From Cynocephalus volans (lineage: Eukaryota; Chordata; Mammalia; Dermoptera; Cynocephalidae), in assembly GCF_027409185.1 (NCBI RefSeq), contig NC_084461.1, forward strand, positions 187,338,001 to 187,402,000: a stretch of 64,000 nt of DNA, given 5' to 3'. This document shows positions 34,371-45,949 of the stretch, in pieces. Position numbers and translations under genes: made by a program. The stretch's first letter is position 1. Every line of letters starts with the position of its first letter. Below the pieces are notes generated by a model. That model was not told the origin of the DNA and did not search any database. It worked only from the letters and a program-made list of their open reading frames with translations.

Positions 34371-34725
34371 AACCAAAAGTAAGACTATTGAGGCAAAAAA
34401 AATTTAGAGTAGTTTATTACGAGCCAAACATGAGCATTGACCCAGGAAACACAGATCAACGGGGCTGGAAAGTGCTCCGAAGTCTATCACAAGCTGGAAG
34501 GATTTCTACAGGCACATTTACACAGGGAGGGGGCCCTCATTCGAGCGGAATTGTCCCATTTTCATTGGTGGGTAAAAATACAGAAGTTATAATCATTGAT
34601 TACAAGTTACATCATAAAGCTAAAAATGTCTCTGTGCATTTTCTAGAGCATTTTCCATGGTTTTTGACCTTTCCTTGTCAGCAAGTTATACATTAGTTAC
34701 TGAATCACAATCTAAACCACATACT
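34370..34725. other. Unrecognised possible LTR-derived segment
   Basis: A/T-balanced block with agtagtttattacgagccaa that does not match repeats I know by sight. Function not assigned. Confidence 0.25.
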
Positions 34726-34726
34726 G

Positions 34727-34827
34727 GGGGCCGACTGGTTAGCTCAGCTGGTTAGAGTGTGGTGGTGGTAGCACCAAGGGCAAGGGTTCAGATCCCCATA
34801 CTGTCCAGCTGCCAAAAAATAAATCAT
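34727..34827 (+). repeat. CYN SINE, monomer
   Basis: ggccgactggttagctcagc, ccatactgtccagctgccaa and an aaataaat tail. Confidence 0.85.
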
Positions 34828-35032
34828 AAGTAAATCGCATACTATTTTTACCTATGGAGCAAGATATCGACACCGAGATCATGAGACTCAACCCAGGGTG
34901 AGGTTTATTTTAGAAACCTGCTTTATTGTGTCATCATTATACACACATATATGTGTGCGTGTGTTTATGTGTATACTATATGTGAAGTCTTCATGACAGC
35001 CTTATGAGAAAGGACCTTTATTATTCCCACTT

Positions 35033-35234
35033 GACAGATAAGTACTCTTTTTTTTTTTTTTTTTAAAGATGACCGGTAAGGGGATCTTAACCCTCGACTT
35101 GGTGTTGTCAGCACCACGCTCAGCCAGTGAGCGAACCAGCCATCCGTATATGGGATCCGAACCCGGGGCCTTGGTGTTATCAGCACCGCACTCTCCCGAG
35201 TGAGCCACGGGCCGGCCCGACAGATAAGTACTCT
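35033..35234 (-). repeat. CYN SINE, dimer, with perfect 16-bp duplication
   Basis: Body 35049-35218; gacagataagtactct at 35033-35048 and 35219-35234. Low divergence suggests a recent insertion. Confidence 0.92.
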
Positions 35235-35239
35235 AAGGC

Positions 35240-35375
35240 ATGATTTCTCCAACTTTTAATGTGTCTATGAATCACCTCCTGGGGATCTTGTTAAAATGCA
35301 GATTCTGACTCAGTAGGTTCTAGAAGGGGCCCAAGATCCTGTAATTCTACAAGCTCTCAGTCAGTGCTAGAGTCC
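35240..35375 (+). mobile_element. MER20-type hAT element
   Basis: atgaatcacctcctggggat, cttgttaaaatgcagattct, gactcagtaggttctagaag. A MIR piece in reverse follows at about 35380-35440. Confidence 0.75.
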
Positions 35376-35559
35376 AAGGTACAGAGAGGTGGAGGAACCT
35401 ACCCAAGATCATCCAGCTACCAGTAGCTGTGTTAGACATTGCAAGATACCAAAAGCCAATTCTTAAAAAAGGGTACCTGTTGAAGAAGTTAAAATTCCAG
35501 GGACTTTTCCTTCATCGACTTCCCATAAACGCCCTTGCTCAAAATAGTCTCAAAGATTA

Positions 35560-35960
35560 TAACAAGCAATTCGTGCGAAGACATTTATAACAGCACTTTT
35601 TAAATCAGCCACAAGCGGGAAACATCCCAAATGCCGCACAAAGGGAAATGGTTAAGTAAGCTATAGTCTATCTATCTCATGTAATGCTATATGGCTGTTT
35701 AAATGATAATTATGGGAAGTAAATGGATATCTGTAAACATATATACTAAATCATATTGAGTAAAAAAAAAGTAGAACACAAAATAATGTGTGTATGTTGA
35801 TTAAGTTATATGATTCTTCATATGCCCTGAAAAAGATTGGGTAAATTTAGTATAACAGAAAAGGTCCATCACACAAATTGATGGATTTTTTTTTAGTTTT
35901 GCAAAGTTGCTCAAGTGTTTAGTAGAAATTTAAAAACCATATCTTGATGTTCACAGGTTT
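35560..35960 (+). repeat. L1M fragment
   Basis: Forward L1 3' type: atgctatatggctgtttaaa, atatactaaatcatattgag. Confidence 0.55.
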
Positions 35961-36109
35961 ATAGTGTAAAGTGAGTATTATTGATTAAATTTCATTTTGT
36001 TAATGTTTACGGTTCAAGTATCAAAGTGTTGTTTAGGTCCTTAAGTAGTTATTTGCATCACTGAACCTCCCTAGGGAAGTAAAGTCCAGGTTGGACAGAA
36101 GCTTTGTGA

Positions 36110-36260
36110 TTTGCTTAGCCAAGTTAGACAGACCTAAGTTCAAGTCCCAGCTCTGCCACTGATGTGTGACTTCTTGGTGAGAAGGATTGGAAATCCTTCT
36201 TGTAGGATTGTAGTAAGGATTAAATGTGATAGTCTAGATAAGTACCTGGCCCTATGTCAG
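36110..36260 (+). repeat. MIR
   Basis: agttcaagtcccagctctgc, aggattaaatgtgatagtct. Confidence 0.6.
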
Positions 36261-36289
36261 TACCTAAAAGTACTGGCTTTATATATTTG

Positions 36290-36640
36290 TGTTTTTTCTT
36301 AAAAATAATTTATTGGGGGATATTTTTAGATTTACAAAAGACCTGCAGAGATAGTCCCCATATGCGCTTCACCCAGTTTCCCCTAATGTTGACAGTTCAC
36401 ATGACCATGGACACATTTATCAAAACCAAGAAATTAATGCTGGTATATTACTATAAACAAAACTTCAGACTTTATCCATATTTTACCAGTTTTTCCATTA
36501 ATGTCCTCTTTCAGTTCCAGGATTCAATCCCGTTGCCCACACTGCAGTTAGGCATTATGTCTCCTTAGTCTCCTCTGGTCAGTGACAGTATCTCAGTCTT
36601 TCCTTCCTTTTCATGACCTTGACACTTTTGAGTATATATA
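36290..36640 (-). repeat. L1-type fragment
   Basis: Reverse: agatttacaaaagacctgca, atgttgacagttcacatgac. Confidence 0.5.
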
Positions 36641-36649
36641 TATTTTTTT

Positions 36650-37760
36650 TTTTGAATAATAGCTTTATGAAGATATCATTTACATACCATAAAGTTCATC
36701 CTTTAAGGTAGTTGTAAAAGCCACAATTCAGTGGCTTTTAGCATCATATTCACAGGTTGTGCAACCATTACCACTGTCTAACTCCAGAACATTTTCATCA
36801 CTCTCCAAAATCGGGGCCGGCCCGTGGCTCACTTGGGGGAGAGTGGTGCCGATAACACCAAGGCCACGGGTTCGGATCCCTATATAGGGATGGCCGGTTC
36901 ACTCACTTGGGAGAGCGTGGTGCTGACAACACCAAGTCAAGGGTTAAGATCCCCTTACCGGTCATCTTTAAAAAAAAAAAAAAAAAAAAAAGAATCTCAT
37001 ATCCAGTAACTGTCACTTCCTTACCACCAGCCCTTGGCGGTCACTAATCTACTTTCTGTCTCTCTGCATTTGCCTACTTGACATTTCACATAAATGGAGT
37101 CATAAACTGTGTGGTTTTTTGTAACTGATTTCTTACACTGAGCGTGATGTTATTACGGGGTTGATCCATGGTGTCGCATGTTTCAGTACTTTATTTCTTT
37201 TTATTGTTGAATAACATTCTATTCCATGTTTTGTTTATGCATGCATCAGCTGATGGACATTTGGGTTTGTTTCCATTTTTTGGCTATTGTGAATAGTACT
37301 TGGTACTACACCTAAAAGTGGAATTGCTGAGTCACGTGGCCACTCTATGTTTCATATTTTGAGGAACTGCCAACTGTTTTCCAAAGCGGATACACCATTT
37401 TAGATCCTCACCAGCCATGTGTGAAGGCTCCAGTTTCTCCTCATCCTCACCCACTCTCATTATTGTCTGTGTTTTTCAGTGTAGCTATCCTTACGGTTTT
37501 ATGTGAAGTGGTTTCTCGTTGTGGTTTTGATTCTGCATTTTCCTAACGGCTAAGAATGTTGAGCATCTTTTCATGCGTTTATTGGCCATTTGTATGTCTT
37601 CTTTTGGAGAAGTATCTATTCACATTGTTTGTCCATTTTCAAATTGGGTCATTTTTCTTTTTATTGTTGAGTAGTATGAGTTCTTTATATATTTCAGATA
37701 CAAGTCTCTAATCACATATACAATTTGCAAATATTTTCCTCCATTCTGTGAGATAGATAT
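36650..37760 (-). repeat. L1M 3' end, long copy (SINE-interrupted)
   Basis: Reverse: agctttatgaagatatcatt, then after the SINE gcatgcatcagctgatggac, gatacaccattttagatcct and tctttatatatttcagatac. Confidence 0.8.
36813..36991 (+). repeat. CYN SINE, dimer, near-consensus
   Basis: ggggccggcccgtggctcac head, intact second half ggccggttcactcacttgg, 22-base A tail. Inserted in L1. Confidence 0.9.
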
Positions 37761-37928
37761 ATATAAATATATATTTATCCAACAATCTCAAACTTAAAGA
37801 AAAGCTGCAAGTACAGTGCAAAAAAACGTTTTTTTTTCTGACCCACTTGAGAGTAAATTGCTGATCTGATGCCCCATCACTCCTGAATAGTTTAGTGGGC
37901 ATTTTCTACAATCAAGAACATTCTCCCA

Positions 37929-38006
37929 GGCTGGATAGCTCACTTTCTGGTAACACCAAGGTCACAGGTTTGGACCCCTATCTCAGCCAGCTGCAAAAAA
38001 AAAAAT
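37929..38006 (+). repeat. CYN SINE, degenerate monomer
   Basis: ggctggatagctcactttct, ggtaacaccaaggtcacagg, cagccagctgcaaaa. Confidence 0.65.
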
Positions 38007-38106
38007 TTCCTAATCAGCCACAATGCGATTATCAAAATCAATAAATGAACACTGATCTGTTACTGCCCATTAGTCCTCAGAACTCATTCAAGTTTTCCGA
38101 TTGTCC

Positions 38107-38222
38107 CAATAACATTGTTTTGTTTTGGCAGCTGGCTAGTGAAGGGATCCCAACCCTCCATGTTGGTGTTATCAGCACCACGTTCTAACCAGTGAGCAAA
38201 CTGGCCAGCCCATCAATAACAT
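38107..38222 (-). repeat. CYN SINE, monomer
   Basis: Body 38116-38211; caataacat flanks both sides. Confidence 0.8.
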
Positions 38223-38719
38223 CTTTTATAGCAAAAGGATCCAGTCCAGGATCCTCAATTGCATTTAGTTGTCATGTCTTTTTAGTCTCCTTTAATCTGG
38301 AGCAGTTCCTCAATCTTTCTTGGTCTTCACTGCCTTGATATTTTTGAAAAGGACAGGACGGCTATTTTGTAGCATATTTTTCACTTAGGGTTTGCCTAAT
38401 ATGTCCTCATGATTGGATCGAGGTTGCATATCTTTGGTAAGACTATCACAGAAGCGATGCTGTGTTCCTCTCGTTGCAGCTTATCAGGTGGCACAGAATT
38501 TCAATGTGTCCCATTATTGATGGTGTTCACTGTGATTGATTAAGGTCGTGTTTTCCAGGCTTCTCCTCTGTACTATTGCTCTTATTCCCTCTGCAATTTC
38601 TAAATATTTTACAGGAAAACACTTTATGTAAATATTCTGCTCGTCATCAAACTTGCCATTTATTTATATCAGCATAAATTCATGTTTTCCTCGTTTCATC
38701 GATGAGTTATAATCCATTA

Positions 38720-38841
38720 CTATAACTATGTTTTTGTTTTTGGTGGCTGCCTGATACAGGGATAGAACCCCGGACCTTCGTGGTATCATCACCACCCTGT
38801 AACCAACTGAGCTAACCAGCCAGCCCCTATAACTGTGTTTT
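38720..38841 (-). repeat. CYN SINE, monomer
   Basis: Body 38735-38826; ctataactatgtttt and ctataactgtgtttt flank it with one mismatch. Confidence 0.83.
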
Positions 38842-39160
38842 GATGCTCAAGTTGTCACAGACATGGCTACTGAGATCCACTTCAAGCTTGCTTCTGTGTC
38901 CCTTTGATATGTCCCCACTTTTCTTTGAGCATTTCCTTACTTTTCGGCTCAAGAGGATGTTTCATGAACATTCTGCACTTTGCCTGCTCCAACTCTGCAA
39001 TCAGCCATTTCTCCAAGTATTGCTGGTTCCTTTTAGTGGAGAATGGTATTTAGAAACCGAATTTTGGGTACTAGATGTGTATGTTCACCACTATGGGGTG
39101 TCACTTCTCCCAAGCTCTCTCAGGGGAAGGATCTAGGGACTCTATGTATATGTGTACATA

Positions 39161-39356
39161 CAAGGGTACTTCCAAAAGTTTGTAGAACAATAGAATTAAA
39201 AGATAATACAAATCTTTCCATGAACTGCTTCCCCCCGCCCCCGGCAGCTGGCCAGTATTGGGATCCAAAAGCTTGACCTTAGTGTTATCAGCACCACACT
39301 CTTAAACAATTGAGCTAACCATCCAGCCCTCCATGGATTTTTTGAAGTACCCTCAT
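39161..39356. mobile_element. mariner-type MITE split by a CYN SINE
   Basis: Left arm caagggtacttccaaaagtt to tttccatgaac, right arm ccatggattttttgaagtac. The minus-strand SINE at about 39229-39328 separates them. Confidence 0.75.
39229..39328 (-). repeat. CYN SINE, monomer, inside a MITE
   Basis: ggcagctggccagtattggg, tgagctaaccatccagccc. The tail is C-rich rather than T-rich. Confidence 0.82.
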
Positions 39357-39799
39357 ATGTACACATTTACACCTTTATTTGTAGCTACTGTATACCTATA
39401 AATATTGAAAACCACACCAACATCGAACTCTAATCCATAGGGTTCATTCTGGTTTCCTCCCTTTTCTGTATCTGCTACTCCCTTCAGCAGTGAGGAACCC
39501 TCCCGTTGTCCTCAGTATGTTCCTTATCCAGTTATCACTCCTGAGATGTAACCCACCTCCCGTCACCAGCACCATCCCCAGTTCTGACACTCTGCTCTCG
39601 TCCAAAATAAATGTATCTTAATGAAGGGGATGATGAGAATGACGATCCTCTTTTTTGGCTTTGTGTTCAAATTTAAATGTCTTTTTTTTTTTTTTAATAA
39701 TGCAAATTCCCCCAACCTCCCCCAATCAACCAGATATGAACTGAAGGTAGTGCTTGATAAAGGTTTAGAAACTGAACACTTCCTAATTCATCTCAATAA

Positions 39800-40008
39800 C
39801 CGTCTAAAGGGCCATCCTGTGGCTCACTTGGGAGAGTGTGGTGCTGACAATACCAAGGCCACGGGTTCGGATCCCTATATAGGGATGGCTGGTTAGCTCA
39901 CTTGGGAGAGCGTGGTGCTGACAACACCAAGTCAAGGGTTAAGACCCCCTTACTGGTCGTCTTTAAAAAAAAAGCAAACAAACAACAAACACCAAAAAAA
40001 CCATCTAA
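39800..40008 (+). repeat. CYN SINE, dimer
   Basis: gggccatcctgtggctcact, atggctggttagctcacttg, A-rich tail to about 39998, flanked by ccgtctaa and ccatctaa. Confidence 0.85.
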
Positions 40009-40366
40009 GAACATTTGAGGGATGTATTTATTACCAGAGACCTTTGCTGTCCTCCTCTGTTGCAGGTACAAAAATCTCTGTATCTTGGGTCCCTGCCAAT
40101 CCCATTATTTGGAAGCAACAATCAAGCAACAGGGAAAACACATCAAGTGTCTTTCTATGTTTTTGTCTTTGTTCAATGCATTTGAAGAATTAAGTTTGAC
40201 AGTTCCCTGGTGAAGCTATATTTACCAGGTTCTTTTGTATGATGGAAGATATTGGCTGGAAAATTCACAAGAAATGTTTTCAAATCACCAGGTAAAGTGT
40301 TGGCTGCTTTTTATGTTTTTGTTTTGACTTGATTTTCTAGACTGCACAATTAAATCTTGTTTCATT

Positions 40367-40380
40367 GCGCCACCTTCTGG
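40367..40380 (-). promoter_or_regulatory. CTCF-like site
   Basis: The reverse complement reads ccagaaggtggcgc, a good CTCF core match, in intergenic sequence. Occupancy is inferred. Confidence 0.4.
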
Positions 40381-40785
40381 CTACTTGGAATTCCTGTTTC
40401 CTTCAACAAAAGGCAAAAGGTTTGCTTAACAAAGATAAACAAATATTCTTTTTTCCCCCCACCTGAAAAACTACCACTCACAGGAAAAACCCGTAATATG
40501 ATTGAATGGTGGAAATATTTCATCCTTCTGTAATAAGGCAAAACATTTACTTTCCAAATTTTCAACAATGAGAATACATTACCGTTTTATTGTGACACAG
40601 AACATGCATAAAATATATATGCACAGTTTAAGTAATAACTATAAAGAGAATCAGTACCTGTGACCAAGGTCAAGAATAAGACATTGCTGTGGACCTAGAT
40701 GATCCCATGTCCCTCTGCCCTGATACTGTTTCCCTCCCTCCCCTCTAAGGTAAAAACTATCTTGATTTTAATAATGATTTTTTTT

Positions 40786-40827
40786 GGGGGGGGGGCCAGT
40801 AACAGGGGTGGAGGAGGCTGGGGGGGG
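40786..40827 (+). other. G-run cluster (possible G-quadruplex)
   Basis: Ten G at 40786-40795, four at 40805-40808, short pairs, then eight at 40820-40827. Spacing allows a quadruplex, directly before a CYN. Confidence 0.5.
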
Positions 40828-40851
40828 AGTTAGATAATTATTTAAACATAT

Positions 40852-40970
40852 GGCTGGCCAGTTAGCTTAGTGGGTTAGATCAAGGTGTTGATAACACCAA
40901 GGTCAAGGGTTAGGATCCCCCTACCAGCCAGCCACCTAAAAAAAATAAATGAACAAATAAACATGTATTA
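40852..40970 (+). repeat. CYN SINE, monomer
   Basis: ggctggccagttagcttagt, tgataacaccaaggtcaagg, aaaaaataaatgaacaaat tail. Confidence 0.82.
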
Positions 40971-41094
40971 CTTTTATAACCAGAAAACAACTGAAGTATA
41001 TTAATTTTTTTAATTAATATGAAAAATTTGTGTAGCTATTTTGTCTGGAAATTTGCATGGTTATTTCTGCATTCAACAAATATATGCTGAGTTC

Positions 41095-41845
41095 AACATC
41101 ATTAGTCATCAGGGAAATGCAAATACCACTTCACACCCACTAGGGTGGCTAAGTTAAAAAAACAAACAATGATGAATGTTATCTAAGATGTAGGGAAATG
41201 AAAACCCTCATATATTTCCAGTGGGAATGTAAAATGGTGCAGCCACTTTGGAAAACAGTTTAGCAGTTCCTCAGAAAATTAAACATACGACCCAGCAACT
41301 CCACTCTTAGGTGTAGTACCAAGAGAAATGAAAACGTATGTCCACACAAACTCTTGTACACATAGGTTCATAGTAGCATTATTCATAATAACCAAGAAGT
41401 AGAAACAGCCCAAATATCCATCAACTAATGAATGAATAAACAAAATGTGATATACCATCCAGTGGAATATTATTCAGCCATAAAACACAACGATATATTG
41501 ATACATGCTGCCACATGGAAAAACTTTGAAAACATGATGCTGAATGAAAGAAACCAGACACAAAAGGCAACATACTGTATGAGTCCATTGATAATGAAAT
41601 GTCCAGAATAGGCACATCCATAGACACAGAAAGTAGATTAGTGGTTGCTGGAGAATGGAGGAAGGAGGGAAGGAAGAATGACTGCTCATGGGTACGAGAT
41701 TTCTTTTGGGATGATGAAAATGTTCAGGAATTAGAAAGTGGTGATGGTTAAAAAAAAAAGAAAGTCATGATGGATATACTAAAAACCACTGAATTATACA
41801 CTAAAAGAGTGAATTTTATGGTAGGTGAATTATATCTCAATAAAG
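41095..41845 (+). repeat. L1M 3' part
   Basis: Forward L1: cactagggtggctaagttaa, tgtaaaatggtgcagccact, tattattcagccataaaaca, and the end tatatctcaataaagctgtt. A non-coding remnant. Confidence 0.85.
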
Positions 41846-42311
41846 CTGTTATTGATAGTTTTTGAATGCCTACTATGTGCCAAGCACCATACTAGGTGCT
41901 GGGTTTGCAATCATGGGCAAAGCTAGATAGGGCATTTACTCTTATGTGCATATGTAGTGTTAAATTACTGTATCACACATAAGCTATTAAAAGCTATTCA
42001 AAGGGAAGGCAATATCCTATTAATAACACAGGACTTCCCATTTATTTTTGCCTAGTAGAATTTTATTATGATGAAACAAAGCCCCAAATCTAATTTCTCA
42101 GTTTAAGTAATAAGAAGCTGCCCCCCTGAACTCCCACCACAAGGGTAAGCGGAGGCCCTGAATATAGAATGAAAAAGAGAAAACATTGTATTACATTATA
42201 CTTAATTTTTTGTTTTTTATTTTTGGAAATTTCAAAAGAAAGAACAGAAAGACAAAATAACATATCAACCACCCATCTTTACATCAACCAGAATTGCTGA
42301 TTGCTAACATT

Positions 42312-42520
42312 CCTCAAGACTATTTTTATTTTTATTTTTGTCTTTTTGTGACCGGCAAGGGGATCGCAACCCTTGGCGTGGTGTCGCACGCACCGCACTC
42401 AGCCAGTGAGCGCACCGGCCATTCCTATATAGGATCCGAACCAGCGGTGGGAGCGCCGCTGCGCTCCCAAGCGCTGCACTCTCCCGTGCGCCACGGGGCT
42501 GGCCCTCAAGACTATTTTTA
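42312..42520 (-). repeat. CYN SINE, GC-hairpin subfamily, full dimer, 17-bp duplication
   Basis: Body 42329-42503; cctcaagactattttta at both ends. Minus strand hairpin gggagcgcagcggcgctccc; right-half end ggtcacaaaaagac. Confidence 0.9.
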
Positions 42521-42527
42521 ATACAAG

Positions 42528-42620
42528 AAATTAAGCATTGCAACACTAGGGTCAAAGGTTCAGATCCCCATACCGGCCAGTTGCCAAAAAATAACATAAA
42601 ATAAAAAATTAAGCATTGCA
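42528..42620 (+). repeat. 5'-truncated CYN SINE (63 bp) with 15-bp duplication
   Basis: Body 42543-42605 begins within the T arm region (actagggtcaaaggttcag) and runs to the A-rich tail. Flanks aaattaagcattgca are identical. Confidence 0.85.
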
Positions 42621-42814
42621 GGTAAAGTCAAAGTCACCTTTATTTCCCACTCTCTCCCTTCCTCACTCTCCAGAAGCAATCTCTATCATGAACTTGAGGT
42701 GTACCAGTCCAGTCCAATTTATATTCTTTTACATTATATTATGTTGTGTATGTTTTATAAATTGAATAAAATTATATATCAATTAGTTTCAAAACAATAT
42801 GTACTGAGACTTGC

Positions 42815-43460
42815 TTTTGTCAGCTTTTTTTTGTTTACATTTTTTTCACAAAATATGCATATAAGCGTGCAAAAACCATTATGTACAGTTTAACAAAAAA
42901 TAATAAGCTGAACACCTATGCTGCCACCACCCAGGTCAAGAAACAGAAAACTGCCCTCCCCCAGAAGCCTAAACATGCAGATTCTTAATCTCAGCCCCCA
43001 ACTCTCTCTCAGAGGTAAACAACAGTTCTTCATTTTTATGGTAATTTCTTTGCTTTTCTTTGTAGTTTTACAACTTACATTTGCATCCCTACATAGATGT
43101 GTTTTTCCAGGCTTTTCATTTTTTCTAAATGAAGTAAATAATTTCCATATATACCTGCCTGTCTTCTTGCACTCAGTATTAGGATGCAGTGTTAGGCTCG
43201 TCCATTGTTGCCTGTGACTAGAATTCACTCATTTTCACTGCCATGATATTCTATTGTATGCACAGTACACAAATGATTTACCCATGCTATCATCCCTAAA
43301 CATCTGGGTCATTTCCATACAGGATATGAATAACAATGCTGCAGTGGACATCCTTGTCCACTCTCCTGGTCCATAAGTGGAGTCATTGCCGGATGCAAGG
43401 TTTGCACATCTTCAACTTACCAGTTAACGCCAAACTGTCTTCCAAAGTGGTTCATATTCC
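42815..43460 (-). repeat. L1-type fragment
   Basis: Reverse: ctgccaccacccaggtcaag, tatgaataacaatgctgcag, ccgttaacgcc-like end. A related piece lies at 40570-40780. Confidence 0.55.
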
Positions 43461-43839
43461 CTGAAAGAATTCAAACCTTTTGCTTTTTCAAATTACCTTT
43501 AAAAAGTGTATTTCATTTGGTTGTTGGTTTAAAAAAATCGAAGTGGGTTTTCCTGAAAGCTGCTATTGGGCTAATTTGCAATGGGAAGAAAAGAGCCACC
43601 TGCCAGAAGAAAGCACTTTAAAGACTTCAGCCACTGCTCAGCACCTCTTACCTCTCCACTCTGTGACAACAGAACAGACACCACCATTGATACATTTCCC
43701 ACATACCTTCCTGTGAATGCTTCTAACTGTTTACAATATGCGTTCACAAACATTATTTCACTGAACCCTCATAACTGTCCTGAGAGGTAAATGATATTAT
43801 TGTGTATTTTTGTCTTTTTTTTTTTCTTTATATTGTGTA

Positions 43840-43930
43840 TTTTTGAGATGAGGAAACTGAGATTCAAAGAGTAATGCCTGTCCAGGTAAGCCAGTAAACT
43901 GAGAAGCAGGGGCTGGTATCTAAGGTTGTT
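43840..43930 (-). repeat. MIR fragment
   Basis: gagatgaggaaactgagatt and adjoining bases. The following 43930-44445 is unrecognised. Confidence 0.5.
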
Positions 43931-44445
43931 TCTTTTCACCACACCACAGCTAGGAACCTGAGATAATGTCTTACTGTACGGACAACTTTGTTTACAAGAC
44001 TCATTGCCATCAGATCCACAGAGCACAGTACCCTGCATAGGCAGAGTTTTCTTCTCTACTTCTTAGTTTTGGGCTTGGTGATATAACTTGTTTGGGTCAA
44101 CATCACCAAAAGAGCACTTGAATGAGTAGTTGTGTCCTCTTGCTCATGTACCGTTGCAGTGAGGAGAATGTTCCCGAACTACCCATTGATCCCAAATGGA
44201 TGATGAGAGATACTTGGTACAGAGCCGCCAAGGCCAGCATAGAACAGCCAACACATAAGTGAATGAGTTAAAGAAATGTCTATCGTTGTTTGCCCCGCAG
44301 AATAGCTCACTGTTGTCTCACAGCGAAAGTTAACGGATACGGTCTGGAAAATAGATGTATCATACAGAACACTTCTTTGGAATGGTACCTAGGATCATGA
44401 GATTGTTCTTATTAATGGTTGATATTTAGGGCCTAACATCAAGAT

Positions 44446-44571
44446 AAGAATATTTCCTAGAGGGCTGGCTGGTTAGCTCACTTGGTTAGAGCCTGGTGTT
44501 GGTAACACCAAGGTCAAGGGTTTGGATCCCCACACCGGCCAGTTGCTGAAAAAAAAAGAATATTTCCTAGA
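44446..44571 (+). repeat. CYN SINE, monomer, with 16-bp duplication
   Basis: Body 44462-44555; aagaatatttcctaga at both ends. Near-consensus ggctggctggttagctcact. Confidence 0.9.
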
Positions 44572-44737
44572 AATGTAATTATGTCAAAGAAATTAGATGA
44601 ACTCTAACTCCAAACCTGCCTGTTCTTCCCTTGATAGAGACAAGAAGCGGTGGAAAGGATGTTTCAAACTTGTTAGCATCTTTGAAGGAGCTGCCAAATT
44701 CATGTCAAATTCAGCTTTCTGGAAAGTCATTAAACTG

Positions 44738-44862
44738 AAAAGTACATTGTTGGGGGCGGGCCTGTGGCTCACTTGGGAGAGCGTGGTGCTGACACCACCA
44801 AATCATGGGTTAAGATCCCCTGACCAGTCATCTTTTCTAGAAAAAAAAAAAAAGTATATTGT
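44738..44862 (+). repeat. CYN SINE, single half of dimer type
   Basis: Body 44751-44849; aaaagtacattgt and aaaagtatattgt flanks. It starts like the left half but ends with the right-half tail agtcatctttt. Confidence 0.83.
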
Positions 44863-45029
44863 ATATGTTTGATTAACTTAACATCTGGAACACCAGCATT
44901 TTGACTGGTTAAGGGAATGATAAGTATAAATAATTGCTGTGGCATCTTTTTGAGACCTAGTGTCTTCCTGTGGGTTAGGTGTCTCATTTGCATCTTGAAA
45001 CAATTCTTATCTCAAACCATGGGACCATG

Positions 45030-45105
45030 TCTGTTTCAATCAAGGCTGAAGCCCAGCACTTAGCATGGTTCCTGGCACTCAATAAATATTTAATGAATGA
45101 ATATT
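45030..45105 (+). repeat. L2 3' end
   Basis: cacttagcatggttcctggc, tcaataaatatttaatgaat. The following 45105-45490 shows nothing clear. Confidence 0.65.
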
Positions 45106-45490
45106 AGTGTACTCGTCATTTTCATGTATGACATCCAATCCATTCCTTACCCTTCCACCTGCTCTGCTGTGTCCCACAGTGATGAGCAGATACGATGAGT
45201 TTTACAGGCTTACTGCTGGGCTCAGTCAGTTGAAGGCACTGGGGGGAGGCTGAAAAACAGGAGGTGGAGGAAGCTGGGGTGTCTCTCTCCCTTCTTTCTC
45301 TTTGCCTTGGGCAACAGCTCTCCAGTAGCATCTTTGCCTGAACAGGCTTGCTGTAATTACAGCTTCCTCCAGGTGACTCTGGCCCCAAGCTCTAGTCATA
45401 CCACCTCCTCCTGTCCCACAAATCCTACAATGATGGCTTCCTACTGTTACTAATCCATGGATTGCCTACTGTCCCCCTATTTATCTTCTG

Positions 45491-45905
45491 CTATGATCTG
45501 AATGTTTGTGTCCCCCCCAACATTCATGTGTTGAAATCCAACCCCAGGGTGATGGTATTAGGTGGTGAAGCCTTTGAGAGGTGATTAGGTCAAGAGGGTG
45601 GAGCTTTCATGAATGGGATTAGTGCCCATATAAAAGAGACTCAGAAGAGCTTGTTTGTCCCTTGCACCAGGACAGAGCAAGAAGGTGCTCTTTGTCCCTT
45701 CCACCATGGACAAAGTAAGAAGAGCTTGTTTGTCCCTTCTACCATGGACAAAGCGAGAAGGTGCCATCTATGAAAGAGCAGGTCCTCACCACACACCGAA
45801 TCTGCTAGTACCTTGATCTTGGACTTCTCAGCCTCCAGAACTGGGAAAAACAATTCTTGTCGTTTATAAGCTATTTTGTTATAGCAGCCTGAAAGGACTA
45901 AGACA
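45491..45905 (+). repeat. ERVL-MaLR LTR (MLT1A/MST-like) with internal tandem repeat
   Basis: ctatgatctgaatgtttgtg 5' end, gtgattaggtcaagagggtg middle, ttgatcttggacttctcagc and ctgaaaggactaagaca end. A roughly 38-base unit is present about three times at 45643-45755. Confidence 0.8.
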
Positions 45906-45949
45906 GCTTCTCATCTCTTCCATTGCCTGTGCAACCAGTCCCCTGTATT

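Larger units (their letters stand above)
37780..38900 (-). repeat. L1-type sequence (split by three SINEs)
   Basis: Reverse L1-like A/T-rich sequence between 37780 and 38900, e.g. gattgatgttttccagg-like and ccattactataactatgttt blocks. Boundaries are approximate. Confidence 0.45.

Noticed and set aside
41095..41845. Possible L1 coding remnant
   Set aside because: Only the 3' end with stop codons and no long open frame; a dead fragment.
44462..44555. Possible tRNA-Ile gene
   Set aside because: This and the other tRNA-like units have poly-A tails, target duplications, mismatched arms and no intact acceptor stem with the correct anticodon; they are SINEs.
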